Shown: positions 16,053-25,143, counted from the first letter of the stretch. The stretch is DNA of 64,000 bases from Ruminococcus gauvreauii (GCF_025151995.1 NZ_CP102290.1:2914001-2978000); one strand, 5' to 3'. Numbers and translations are program-made. Notes: generated by a model not told the origin, from the sequence alone.

Positions 16053-18442
16053 ATGGCGAAAGCATATATAAATCGTATTGAGGCGTTGAGGAAACAATAT
16101 CTGGACACACGGGTGGATATGGATGTCTATAATGCAAAATATCTCACCGAAGGGTTTAAAGAGACGGAAGGCCAGCCCTGGATCATGCAGAAGGCGGCGG
16201 GATTCAGGAATCAGTGCCTGAAAAAGAATATCTATATACTGGACCATGAGCTGCTGGTAGGCGGCGCTGCATTCAAACCGCGTGCCGGTATCCTCTGTGC
16301 AGACAGTTCCTGTTCCATTCTGGACCGGGAGCTTGATACCATCAGCACCCGTAAATTCGATCCTTTTTATCTGGACGAAGAAGGCAAGAGGATTTTCAAA
16401 GAAAAGTGTCTGATTATTGGAAGAACAAATGTCTTTTAGACCGCTGGCAGGCTATGATGCCGGAGAAGCTCAGGGACTTAAGAGACAGCGGGATGATCTA
16501 TATTGACCGGAAGGCGGTTCGCGGGTATGGTGAGACGACTCCCGGCTGGACCGAACTGCTCTCAAAAGGTGTGGGCGGCTTCAAGAGAGAAGCTGAGGAA
16601 AAGCTTGCGCAGCTTACAGAATCTCGTGTGGGCGATCTGGAAAAAATTTATTTCCTGAAAGCTGAGATCACTGCCGCAGAAGGGATCATTGCACTGGCGA
16701 ACCGCCACGCGGATCTGGCTGAGCAGATGGCGGGGGAATGTAAGGACGAGGTGAGAAAAGCAGAACTTCTTAAAATAGCGGAGGTGAACCGCAGAGTGCC
16801 TGAGCATCCGGCACGCACATTCTATGAGGCTGTACAGTCTATGCTCACCTATGAATATGCCATCTATATGGAGCAGAATGCTTCGTCTTATAATCTGGGG
16901 CGTATCGACCAGTACCTGCTGCCCTATTATGAAGCGGATCTGAAGGACGGCCGCATTGACCCGGATGGTGCGCAGGAGCTTCTGGACTGTATGTGGATCA
17001 AAATCGCTGAGCTGTCTCTGTTCCAGGATGAAGTGACGGCGCAGTTTGCGGCGGGTTACTGCATCACCGTTCAGGTAACGGCAGGAGGGGTTGACCAATA
17101 CGGAAATGATGCCGTGAATCCGCTGTCTTATATGGTGATTCAGGCAACCATGGATGTCCGCTTCAAAGAGCCAAACATGTCCATACGGTATAATATCGCA
17201 AAGAACCCGGATTCATTCCTGCGCAAAGGGGCAGAGGGAATCCGGATGGGGCTGTCCATGCCCGCTGTCTATCATGACGATGCCGGGATTCGGATGATGT
17301 TAAATAAAGGGGTGCCTTTAAGCGAGGCGTGGGACTGGAATCCGTGCGGCTGTGTGGAGACGAACCTTTCCGGAAGAATGAAACAGTATACGGATATGGC
17401 AGATGTGAATATGGGCGGTATCATTGAAATGGTGCTCAACAATGGTGTCAGCCGAAGGACAGGCAAACAGGTATCGATTCAGACCGGCGATCCCAGAGAT
17501 TTTAGAACTTTTGATGATTTCCTGAATGCGGTAAAAGCCCAGATCGATTATTTTGTCGATGTGATCGTGGCGGGAAATCAGCTTCTGGATTATCTGAGCA
17601 TGAACTACCGTCCGGTTCCGGCACTGTCCCTGGGTTATCCGAATTGTGTGGAGACGATGAAGGATTACAGCATGGGAGGCGCCAAATATAACTGCGGCGG
17701 AGGCGTCATCACGGTAGGGCAGGCGGATATTATCAATTCCGTGGCTGCTGTGAAATATCTGATTTTTGATGAGAAAAAGCTTGCGATGGATGAGCTGCTG
17801 AGGGCGCTTGAGGCGAATTTTGAAGGCTATGAGGATATCCATCAGATGTGTATGGATGCCCCGAAATATGGAAATGACGATGAAAAAGCGGATTTCTGTG
17901 TGGGAGAGATCTTCACTTACATAACGGACCGGTTTGAAACGTATGATACTAAATTCGGAAAGATGACTACGGGAATGCTTCCTGTCTCAGGCAATACACC
18001 GATTGGCGCATGGGTAGGAGCCCTTCCGTCAGGGCGCTATGCGTGGACACCTTTGACAGATGGAATCGGAGCTACGGGCGGTACCGACGTAAATGGGCCC
18101 ACGGCACTTCTGAAGTCTGTCAGCCACATTCCGCACGCACGGTTCACACAGGGGACGCAGCTGAATATGAAGCTGGAACCGGCGATTCTGAAGGGTGAGG
18201 AAGGTATCAGAAACCTGATGAATATGCTGAAAACCCAGTGCACGCTGGATATCTACCATTCTCAGTTCAATGTAGTGGATAAGGAGACCCTGCTGGATGC
18301 GCAGGCTCATCCGGAAGAACACAGGGATCTGCTGATCCGTGTAGCCGGATATACTGCATTTTTCGTAGAGCTGGGAAAGGAGGTACAGGATGAGATCATC
18401 GGCAGGACAGAGATTGATAACTGGGGGTGTGGATGTCGCTGA
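16053..18442 (+). pseudogene. Glycyl radical enzyme with a -1 frameshift near residue 118
   Basis: Two overlapping frames together give a 796-residue GRE, nearly the same length as the 797-residue copy at 9207. The first frame (16053 to a stop at 16439) carries the N-terminus. The second, from about 16406 to 18442, carries all the rest, including PCGCVETN, the RVAGYTAFF radical loop and the WGCGCR tail. The break is at AAAGAAAAGTGTC (16398-16410): one base is missing compared with the intact reading FKE-K-VSDYWKNK. The start ATG 16053 has AAGGAG 9 bases upstream. The frame beyond the break is undamaged, so this is a sequencing error, a very recent mutation or a -1 frameshift site. The activase gene overlaps its stop. 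The substrate is unassigned. Confidence 0.88.
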
Positions 18443-19239
18443 TGCCTGAAACTTATGAAGGAAAGGAAACGGAAGGGACAGTACTCAGGATTGAGAGAAG
18501 TTCTTTCTTTGACGGTGATGGTTTCCGCACCGTAGTATTTCTGAAAGGCTGTCCTCTTCGCTGCTGGTGGTGCAGCGCGCCGGAGAGTCAGAATATGCAG
18601 ATTGAGGGAACGAAAGAAGAAGAAACCAGGAGAAAGATATATGGCAGGCGGATGACTGTGGAGGAGGTACTGAAGGAGGTGCGCAAGGACAGTTCCTTTT
18701 ACTTCCATTCAGGAGGCGGCATGACGCTCTCGGGGGGAGAGCCTCTGTCGCAGCCGTACTTTTCCAGATGCCTGCTGCAGCAGACCGAAAGAGAAGGAAT
18801 CGATACTGTGGTTGAGACGACCTTTTACGGAGACTGGGGGGACATTGACTCGATGCTGCATCATGTATCTGCAGCATACGTGGATCTGAAGATCATGAAC
18901 CCGGAGGAACACAAAAAATACTGTGGAGTGGATAATAAAAAAATCCTGGAAAATCTGAAGCGGACAAATGAGACGAATGCAGGATTTCGATTGGTCATAC
19001 GGGTTCCCGTGATACCGGGAATCAATGATTCGGAGGAAAATCTCCACAGAACAGGTGCTTTTGCCGGCCGGCTGAAACACCTGGACGCTGTCGAACTTTT
19101 ACCCTGTCATAGTCTGGGCGCGGGTACTTATCGGAAACTGGGACGGCCGTACCTGCTGCCGGATCTTCAGCCGCCATCACCGGAAGAACTGGATCGCTGC
19201 AGAGAAATTCTGAGTCTGTATGTAAAACGGGTAATTTAG
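18433..19239 (+). CDS. Glycyl radical enzyme activase without ferredoxin insert
   Basis: A radical SAM protein of 268 residues (265 if it starts at 18442). GCPLRCWWC gives the CxxxCxxC ligands and SGGGMTLSGGEPLSQ the SAM motif. The segment between them is only about 50 residues and lacks the cysteine clusters present in the 2215 activase, so it resembles PFL activase in layout. It overlaps the GRE stop as TGATG at 18440-18444, a sign of translational coupling. It presumably activates the upstream GRE and perhaps its twin at 9207. The start is uncertain: GTG 18427, ATG 18433 and ATG 18442 are all possible. Confidence 0.9.
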   Translation: MSLMPETYEGKETEGTVLRIERSSFFDGDGFRTVVFLKGCPLRCWWCSAPESQNMQIEGTKEEETRRKIYGRRMTVEEVLKEVRKDSSFYFHSGGGMTLSGGEPLSQPYFSRCLLQQTEREGIDTVVETTFYGDWGDIDSMLHHVSAAYVDLKIMNPEEHKKYCGVDNKKILENLKRTNETNAGFRLVIRVPVIPGINDSEENLHRTGAFAGRLKHLDAVELLPCHSLGAGTYRKLGRPYLLPDLQPPSPEELDRCREILSLYVKRVI

Positions 19240-19265
19240 CTTCATGAATGTAAGGGGTGATATGC

Positions 19266-19991
19266 ATGAAACAGGATATCCAAATTAATCATTTCCAGGA
19301 GTGTCACGGACGGCATGTCCATGAATATCCGCAGGTACTGATTCCCTTAAAAGCCAGTTTGCGTCTGGTGGCGGGAGAAACGGAATGCCAGGTGAGTTCC
19401 AGGGAGCTCTGCTTTATTCCGGAGGGAATGGAGCACACATGTGATTTCAAAGGTGAATTGCTGGCGCTGAATCTGGATGGACAGGAGATCACAAGGCACC
19501 GGTATTTTCTCGCGGAGCCTTTCGTGTTATCCATGAAGGGACAGATTCTTCAGCTGATTCAGCTGATTCAGGCGGAACTGAGGGAACAGCCGGAAAGTGA
19601 ATCGGTGAAACACCTGTACCGCTATTTTTACAGTAAGCTGATGGAGGAGTGCATGCCGCCGTCCATCTGGTATATCAGCAATCATTATGATGCCCACATT
19701 ACCATGGAACAGCTTGCCTGTATCGAAAACTATAACGTGAAATACTATAATGACTGGTTCAAGCAGAAGACCGGAGTGTCACCTGGCTACTATCTGCGCA
19801 GAACCAGAATCGACAAAGCGAAGGAAATACTGGAAAAAACGGAGTTTGGCATGACCGAGATTGCGGTTATGATCGGCTACAGCAGCAATTCATCTTTCAC
19901 CAGGGCTTTTCGGAGCATTACCGGCGTATCTCCGGAGATGTACAGAAAAACGATTTTCAACAGGGGAGAGAGGATGACCAAAGCCTTATAA
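19266..19991 (+). CDS. AraC-family transcriptional regulator with cupin-like N-terminus
   Basis: A 241-residue protein. The N-terminal part looks like an AraC-type cupin sensor (GRHVHEYPQVLIPL). The C-terminal part, about residues 145-235, holds the two helix-turn-helix motifs (MTEIAVMIGYSSNSSFTRAF, then GVSPEMYRK). ATG 19266 has AAGGGG 8 bases upstream. It follows the GRE activase by 26 bases and precedes promoter element B by 17 bases. It is the best candidate activator of elements A and B and of the GRE operon (inference). Confidence 0.9.
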   Translation: MKQDIQINHFQECHGRHVHEYPQVLIPLKASLRLVAGETECQVSSRELCFIPEGMEHTCDFKGELLALNLDGQEITRHRYFLAEPFVLSMKGQILQLIQLIQAELREQPESESVKHLYRYFYSKLMEECMPPSIWYISNHYDAHITMEQLACIENYNVKYYNDWFKQKTGVSPGYYLRRTRIDKAKEILEKTEFGMTEIAVMIGYSSNSSFTRAFRSITGVSPEMYRKTIFNRGERMTKAL

Positions 19992-20008
19992 GAGGAATTC
20001 TTTCGCAC

Positions 20009-20088
20009 GGTCAGCGGTGTTATTTTTCTGACTTTCTGCAATATGTTCCGAATCGGCAGATAATATAATGATTACACGGATTATTTGT
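20009..20088 (+). promoter_or_regulatory. Shared promoter element B, upstream of 4-hydroxybutyryl-CoA dehydratase
   Basis: This matches element A at 13333 (9 mismatches over 62 bases, no gap). The -10 is TATAAT within GATAATATAATG at 20059-20070. There is no consensus -35 and the conserved sequence lies upstream of it, as expected for an activator site. Confidence 0.75.
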
Positions 20089-20109
20089 TGGAGAAAGGAA
20101 AAAAGGATT

Positions 20110-21558
20110 ATGATGACAAAACAAGAGTATGTGGAGAGTCTGAGAAAATTAAATATGGTGGTCTACATGTTCGGGGAAAGAATCGAGTCTGCGGCTGATC
20201 ATCCGGTGATCAGACCGTCCATGAATTCTGTGGCGGCGACATACGAGCTGGCCGGTGACCCCGAATATGAAGACCTGATGACCGCTACCTCAAATCTGAC
20301 AGGGCGTAAGATCAATCGTTTCACACATATCCACCAAAGCACGGAGGATCTGGTAAAAAAGGTTAAGATGCAGAGGATGCTTGGACAAAAAACAGCCGCG
20401 TGTTTTCAGCGTTGTGTAGGAATGGATGCCGGAAATGCAGTGTACAGCACCACCTATGAGATTGACCGGAAACTGGGTACACACTATTTTGAAAATTTCG
20501 TGAATTTCTGGAAAGCGGTTCAGGACAATGACTGGACGGTCGACGGCGCCATGACGGATCCGAAGGGGAACAGAGGACTGTCCCCGTCCGCACAGGAAGA
20601 TCCGGATCTGTATCTGAGAGTGGTCGAGAGAAGAGCGGATGGGATTGTGGTAAGAGGCGCCAAGGCACATCAGACAGGCATCGTGAATTCACATGAAATC
20701 CTGGTCATGCCTACCGTGGCTATGAAGCCGGAAGAAAAAGACTATGCGGTTTCATTCGCGGTACCCGTGGACGCCGAAGGGGTTTTCATGATCTACGGAC
20801 GCCAGTCATGCGATACGAGAAAAATGGAGGAAGGCGCGGATATTGATCTTGGCAACAGTCAGTATGGCGGGCATGAGGCTCTGATCATTTTTGACAATGT
20901 GTTTGTTCCGAATGAGAGGATCTTCATGAACGGAGAAACGGAATTTTCCGGAATGCTGGTAGAGCGCTTTGCCTCCTATCACAGGCAGAGTTACGGCGGA
21001 TGTAAGGTGGGAGTGGGTGACGTGTTGATAGGAGCGGCTGCACTTGCGGCTGACTATAACGGAGTTCCGAAGGTATCGCATATCAAAGACAAATTGATCG
21101 AGATGACACACCTGAACGAAACACTCTATGCATGCGGGATTGCCTGCTCGGCGGAAGGAGCGCGGACACAGTCAGGAAATTACTATGTTAACGCACTGCT
21201 TGCAAATGTCTGTAAACAGAACATTACAAGACTTCCCTATGAGATTGCCCGCCTGGCGGAAGACATAGCGGGAGGACTGATGGTAACTCTGCCCTCTGAA
21301 CAGGACTTCAGAAACGAAAAGATTGGTCCGTACATAGAAAAATATTTTAAAGGTGACGCGAAAATCCCAACGGAAAACCGTATGCGTGTTCTGCGGCTCA
21401 TAGAAAATATTACGCTTGGGACTGCGGCGGTCGGATACAGGACAGAGTCCATGCACGGGGCTGGATCACCGCAGGCACAGCGGATTATGATTTCGAGACA
21501 GGGAAATATCGAGAGAAAGAAAGAGCTTGCGAAAAAGCTTGCCAAGATTGAGGACTGA
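20110..21558 (+). CDS. abfD: 4-hydroxybutyryl-CoA dehydratase / vinylacetyl-CoA isomerase
   Basis: A 482-residue protein of the HpaB-like flavin fold. The four [4Fe-4S] ligands of the known clostridial enzyme (Cys99, Cys103, His292, Cys299) are matched here by Cys98 and Cys102 in CFQRC and His291 and Cys298 in HRQSYGGC, shifted by one. The enzyme dehydrates 4-hydroxybutyryl-CoA to crotonyl-CoA through a ketyl radical and isomerises vinylacetyl-CoA. ATG 20110 fits this numbering. A scaffold protein and a thiolase follow in the same operon under element B. No 4-hydroxybutyrate CoA-transferase or crotonase is seen nearby, so a related hydroxyacyl-CoA substrate stays possible. Confidence 0.92.
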   Translation: MMTKQEYVESLRKLNMVVYMFGERIESAADHPVIRPSMNSVAATYELAGDPEYEDLMTATSNLTGRKINRFTHIHQSTEDLVKKVKMQRMLGQKTAACFQRCVGMDAGNAVYSTTYEIDRKLGTHYFENFVNFWKAVQDNDWTVDGAMTDPKGNRGLSPSAQEDPDLYLRVVERRADGIVVRGAKAHQTGIVNSHEILVMPTVAMKPEEKDYAVSFAVPVDAEGVFMIYGRQSCDTRKMEEGADIDLGNSQYGGHEALIIFDNVFVPNERIFMNGETEFSGMLVERFASYHRQSYGGCKVGVGDVLIGAAALAADYNGVPKVSHIKDKLIEMTHLNETLYACGIACSAEGARTQSGNYYVNALLANVCKQNITRLPYEIARLAEDIAGGLMVTLPSEQDFRNEKIGPYIEKYFKGDAKIPTENRMRVLRLIENITLGTAAVGYRTESMHGAGSPQAQRIMISRQGNIERKKELAKKLAKIED

Positions 21559-21561
21559 AGG

Positions 21562-21831
21562 ATGAATGGGATGATTCGGGAGATCCAAAGTTTATTGGAC
21601 AAACAATCATTATGTGCCGGATCTGTAATAAAAGTTCAGGGTGTAGAAGAGAACAAAGTAATTGTAAGGCTGCTTGGCGCCTGCAGCGGATGTCCGTCCG
21701 CGCAGCTGACCGTAAAGGAATCGATAAAGACAGCGATTATAAAAGAGTATCCGTCTGTGGAAGACGTGATTCTTGACACATCAGTGAGCGATGATCTGCT
21801 GTCATTTGCTAAAAAGCTGCTGAAGAACTGA
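21562..21831 (+). CDS. NifU C-terminal domain (Nfu-like) Fe-S scaffold
   Basis: An 89-residue protein made only of the NifU-like C-terminal domain. LGACSGCPSAQLTVKESIKT carries the CxxC (about residues 41 and 44) that binds a transferable Fe-S cluster. It starts 3 bases after the dehydratase stop, and the thiolase follows after 26 bases. Its position suggests dedicated cluster delivery to the 4-hydroxybutyryl-CoA dehydratase (inference). A start at 21571, better spaced from GAAGGA, would give 86 residues. Confidence 0.88.
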   Translation: MNGMIREIQSLLDKQSLCAGSVIKVQGVEENKVIVRLLGACSGCPSAQLTVKESIKTAIIKEYPSVEDVILDTSVSDDLLSFAKKLLKN

Positions 21832-21857
21832 AGGAGTATAAGGAGGACACTGATAAA

Positions 21858-23054
21858 ATGACAGATAACGTATATGTAATCGGGGCATGCCGTACGGCGA
21901 TTGGTTCGTTTTTAGGAACACTGAAAGGGGTGACAGCTGTAGAGCTGGGAACCCATGTGTTAAAGGAGGCAATAAAAAGAGCGGGGATTTCACCGGATCA
22001 GATAGACCAGGTGATCCTTGGCAACGTACTGCAGGCCGGGCAGGGACAGAATCCGGCAAGGCAGGTGACTGTCAGCGCGGGACTGCCGATTGAAGTTCCT
22101 GCTCTGACGGTCAATAAAGTATGCGGATCGGGATTAAACACCATCGCCCTTTCGGCCGCACTTATAAAAGCCGGTGAGGCAGACTGCATTGCCGCAGGCG
22201 GAATGGAAAGCATGTCCGGCGCGCCGTATCTGCTGCCAGGGCTGAGAGAAGGGCAGCGCATGGGAGACGGCATCACGGTGGACAGTATGGTTCACGAAGG
22301 GTTATGGGATGCTTTCAACGACTATCATATGGGTGTCACAGCAGAAAATGTTGCAGAACAATATCAGATAACCAGGGAAGAACAGGATGCATTTGCTTTG
22401 GATTCCCAGATGAAAGCAAAAGCAGCATCAGAGAGCGGAAAATTCAGGGAGGAAATAGTTCCGATCAGCATTCCGCAGAGAAAAGGAGATGATATTGTCT
22501 TCCAACAGGATGAGCATATACGCCCGAATACATCCGCTGAACAGCTGGCCAGGCTGAGACCTGCATTTAAACCGGGCGGTACCGTAACGGCGGGCAATGC
22601 ATCCGGGATCAACGATGCCGCTTGTATTATGCTGGTGGTTTCTGAAAAATTTGTAAAGGAAAATCAGCTGAAACCTCTGGCTAAGGTGGCTTGCAGCGCC
22701 TCATGCGGAATAGATCCGAAGATCATGGGTCTGGGTCCTGTACCGACGATAAAGAAACTGCTGAAAAAATCGGAACTGAAGATAGATGACATTGATTTAT
22801 TTGAAGTAAATGAGGCGTTCGCGTCACAGTCGATCGGTGTCTTAAGAGATCTTAAGATCCCGGCCCACAAGGTCAACGTAAACGGAGGAGCCATCGCTCT
22901 GGGACATCCGATCGGTGCATCAGGCGCCCGCATAGCCGCGACTTTATTATACGAAATGAGAAGATCCGATAAACGTTTTGGTGTTGCGAGCCTGTGTATC
23001 GGCGGCGGCATGGGAGAGGCGGTATTGTTCGAAAGAGATTCCATGTGCCGGTAA
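21858..23054 (+). CDS. Acetyl-CoA acetyltransferase (thiolase)
   Basis: A 398-residue thiolase of normal length. The nucleophilic Cys89 lies in VNKVCGSGLN. The catalytic His is in GGAIALGHPIGASGAR and the second Cys in LCIGGGMGEA. It makes or cleaves acetoacetyl-CoA; with the dehydratase and the hydroxyacyl-CoA dehydrogenase it would finish a route to two acetyl-CoA. ATG 21858 has AGGAGG 11 bases upstream. It is the last gene of the operon. A broader beta-ketothiolase role is possible. Confidence 0.95.
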   Translation: MTDNVYVIGACRTAIGSFLGTLKGVTAVELGTHVLKEAIKRAGISPDQIDQVILGNVLQAGQGQNPARQVTVSAGLPIEVPALTVNKVCGSGLNTIALSAALIKAGEADCIAAGGMESMSGAPYLLPGLREGQRMGDGITVDSMVHEGLWDAFNDYHMGVTAENVAEQYQITREEQDAFALDSQMKAKAASESGKFREEIVPISIPQRKGDDIVFQQDEHIRPNTSAEQLARLRPAFKPGGTVTAGNASGINDAACIMLVVSEKFVKENQLKPLAKVACSASCGIDPKIMGLGPVPTIKKLLKKSELKIDDIDLFEVNEAFASQSIGVLRDLKIPAHKVNVNGGAIALGHPIGASGARIAATLLYEMRRSDKRFGVASLCIGGGMGEAVLFERDSMCR

Positions 23055-23094
23055 TAGAAAGCAGAAAATATAAATTTTCTAAGCGTTTTTCAAA

Positions 23095-23123
23095 TTGTGG
23101 ACGCATCTTGCAGATGCTACAAT
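23095..23123 (+). promoter_or_regulatory. Promoter of the first UroD/MtaA-like gene
   Basis: TTGTGG (23095-23100) and TACAAT (23118-23123) with a 17-base spacer, about 45 bases before the ATG. Confidence 0.55.
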
Positions 23124-23170
23124 CGTGGTATCAACAACGCAGGATTCACATTTTGAAAGGGGTATGAACG

Positions 23171-24253
23171 ATGGAAATGACATCAAAAGAACGCTTAAAC
23201 TGTGTATTGGAGGGGGAAACGCCGGATCGCCTGGCAAGTTCATTCCTGATCAATCCATATTATACGAACAGTCTGCCAGGCAAGCCGGACCCGATCGAGT
23301 TCATGAAAGAACTAGGAGCAGATATTATTGATCGTGATGGTCCGCTGCCTTATAAGATCGTGCTCTCGGGGGGCGTGGAATACACGGATGTGTATGAAAA
23401 CGGTGAGACAGTCCGTACATACACCACACCTGTCGGGACCATATATGAGTCATTTGCAGGCCCGATGCTCTGGGGATCGATCTCCGCGCGCAAGACGAGC
23501 TTCGTCAAGAAATTGGAAGATTATAAAGTTTTGCAGTATGTCTTTGAACATATGGATTTTGAACCGGATTACAGCTGGTATGAAGAGCGGATGGAACTGA
23601 TCGGCGATCACGGCATCGTCGTGCCGCAGGCGACGGAGTTTCGGTCTTCGCTGGAATATCTGCTGGAAGATAATCTGCAGCGTACCATCATTGACCTGTC
23701 TGAGGAACCGGAAATCGTAGAAGAATTCATGCAGGCGCTGAAAGCTGCCAATATGCGGGCGTGCCGTGTCGCAGCCGGTTGCCCGACGACTTACTTCAAC
23801 GTGTGGGAAGACTCCTCGACCACACTGCTCTCCCCGACGTGGTTTGAAGAGTATGTGCTTCCGGAATTTAATGAGTTTACGGATATTCTGGCTGCGAACG
23901 GAAAAAGACTGATCCATCATTCCTGCGGAAAGATTAAAAATCTGCTGCCGATCATGGAGCGGGAGAGCGTTGCGGCATTTGAATCCGTGACGCCTGCACC
24001 GGTGGGCGATATTCAGATCAGAGACTGTTATGATGCATGGGATGACAAGTTTGCAGTCATTGGCGGACTTGATCCCACTTTCCTGATCCGCTGCACGATG
24101 GAGGAACTGGAACAGAGAACGGTTGAGACGATCGAGAGCCTGGGGGATCACAAAAAACGATTCGTGCTGGCGAACGGCGACAGTCTGCCTCCGCGTGTTG
24201 AACCGCAGAAACTCTACAAAATGATTGAAATTGCAAAGCGCTATACGTTCTGA
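23171..24253 (+). CDS. UroD/MtaA-family methyltransferase-like protein
   Basis: A 360-residue protein of the uroporphyrinogen decarboxylase fold, in the branch containing methylcobamide:coenzyme M methyltransferases. The start TSKERLNCVLEGETPDR is typical of that branch. HHSCGKIKNLLP (His250, Cys252) keeps the first part of the HxC...C zinc motif. Where the last Cys is expected, the sequence reads ANGDSLPP, so Asp337 seems to replace it. It is unlikely to be a haem-pathway enzyme because it sits among catabolic genes and has this motif. The likely role is methyl transfer to or from a corrinoid; the partner is not in the window. Its 3' end overlaps the convergent AraC gene by 13 bases. Confidence 0.82.
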   Translation: MEMTSKERLNCVLEGETPDRLASSFLINPYYTNSLPGKPDPIEFMKELGADIIDRDGPLPYKIVLSGGVEYTDVYENGETVRTYTTPVGTIYESFAGPMLWGSISARKTSFVKKLEDYKVLQYVFEHMDFEPDYSWYEERMELIGDHGIVVPQATEFRSSLEYLLEDNLQRTIIDLSEEPEIVEEFMQALKAANMRACRVAAGCPTTYFNVWEDSSTTLLSPTWFEEYVLPEFNEFTDILAANGKRLIHHSCGKIKNLLPIMERESVAAFESVTPAPVGDIQIRDCYDAWDDKFAVIGGLDPTFLIRCTMEELEQRTVETIESLGDHKKRFVLANGDSLPPRVEPQKLYKMIEIAKRYTF

Positions 24254-25143
24254 CGCTGATGCGGCTGTGTCAGTTTTCGAAAACGGGACGGTGAGATGCC
24301 CATCTTCTTTTTAAAGGAGACGATGAAATTGGTCTCGCTGTTGTAACCGGTCTGTTCCGCGATCTCCCGGATGGGCAGATCGGTTGCATAGAGCAGCCAC
24401 TGGGCATAGTCTATGCGTTTCATCACGAGGTACTCGTGAGGGGAGTACGTGGTCGCTTCACGGAATTGCCTTGAAAAGTGAGAGCTGCTCATGCCGGCGC
24501 GGGCGGCAATGTCTGTGACATTCAGATCTTCGGAAAGGTGTTCGCTCATATAACGGAGTGCCCGGCCGATGGGAGTGGCCTCCCCTGCCATTTCCGCGTC
24601 GGAAGCAGCCTCGGGCTGTGCGCTCGAGTGGTAAGCGGTGCAGAGCAGCTGGTATACCATCAGGGAACGGGAAACTTCTCCGGTGCCGACTGTAGGCTGA
24701 CAGGAGCTGATGATTTCCCGGAATTTATGGTGGAATGCGCCTGTCTGGACGACATTGAAGACATTTCCGTGTTCGGTGAGAATGCGCTCACAGAATGCAC
24801 GGGAATTGACTCCGTCGATGTGCATCCAGTAAAACTCGGTTTTTTCCTGCGCATGGTACTCATGCGGCAGCAGGCAGTCCACCAGAATCACCTGATTCTG
24901 AACTGCCTGCATTGGTACACCGTTTAAGGTGAGGGACATTGAGCCGCTCTGCACATACATCATCAGCATCGTCTGGCGTGACGGATGACGGCCCAGAGAA
25001 GTGCTGCCGCTGAACTCATACTGTGAACTGCACAGGTAATGGCCGCAGCGAGTGATATAATATAACAGTTCGCGTGCCGTCTCGGACGGTGTCAGAAAAA
25101 ATACCTCCGACTCCGGATAGACACCTTTTTCATTTGTTTTCAT
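24241..25143 (-). CDS. AraC-family transcriptional regulator
   Basis: A 300-residue protein with an N-terminal sensor region and a C-terminal double helix-turn-helix (LNVTDIAARAGMSSSHFSRQ, then LPIREIAEQTGYNSETNF). ATG 25143 has GGAGG six bases upstream; the frame is open for 35 more codons without a ribosome site. It is convergent with the UroD/MtaA-like gene. It is a plausible regulator of that gene or of the neighbouring GREs; the ligand is unknown. Confidence 0.92.
   Translation of the reverse strand: MKTNEKGVYPESEVFFLTPSETARELLYYITRCGHYLCSSQYEFSGSTSLGRHPSRQTMLMMYVQSGSMSLTLNGVPMQAVQNQVILVDCLLPHEYHAQEKTEFYWMHIDGVNSRAFCERILTEHGNVFNVVQTGAFHHKFREIISSCQPTVGTGEVSRSLMVYQLLCTAYHSSAQPEAASDAEMAGEATPIGRALRYMSEHLSEDLNVTDIAARAGMSSSHFSRQFREATTYSPHEYLVMKRIDYAQWLLYATDLPIREIAEQTGYNSETNFIVSFKKKMGISPSRFRKLTQPHQRQNV

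Noticed and set aside
23171..24253. Haem-pathway uroporphyrinogen decarboxylase (hemE)
   Set aside because: The HSCG motif, the catabolic neighbours and the absence of other haem genes point to the MtaA-like branch.
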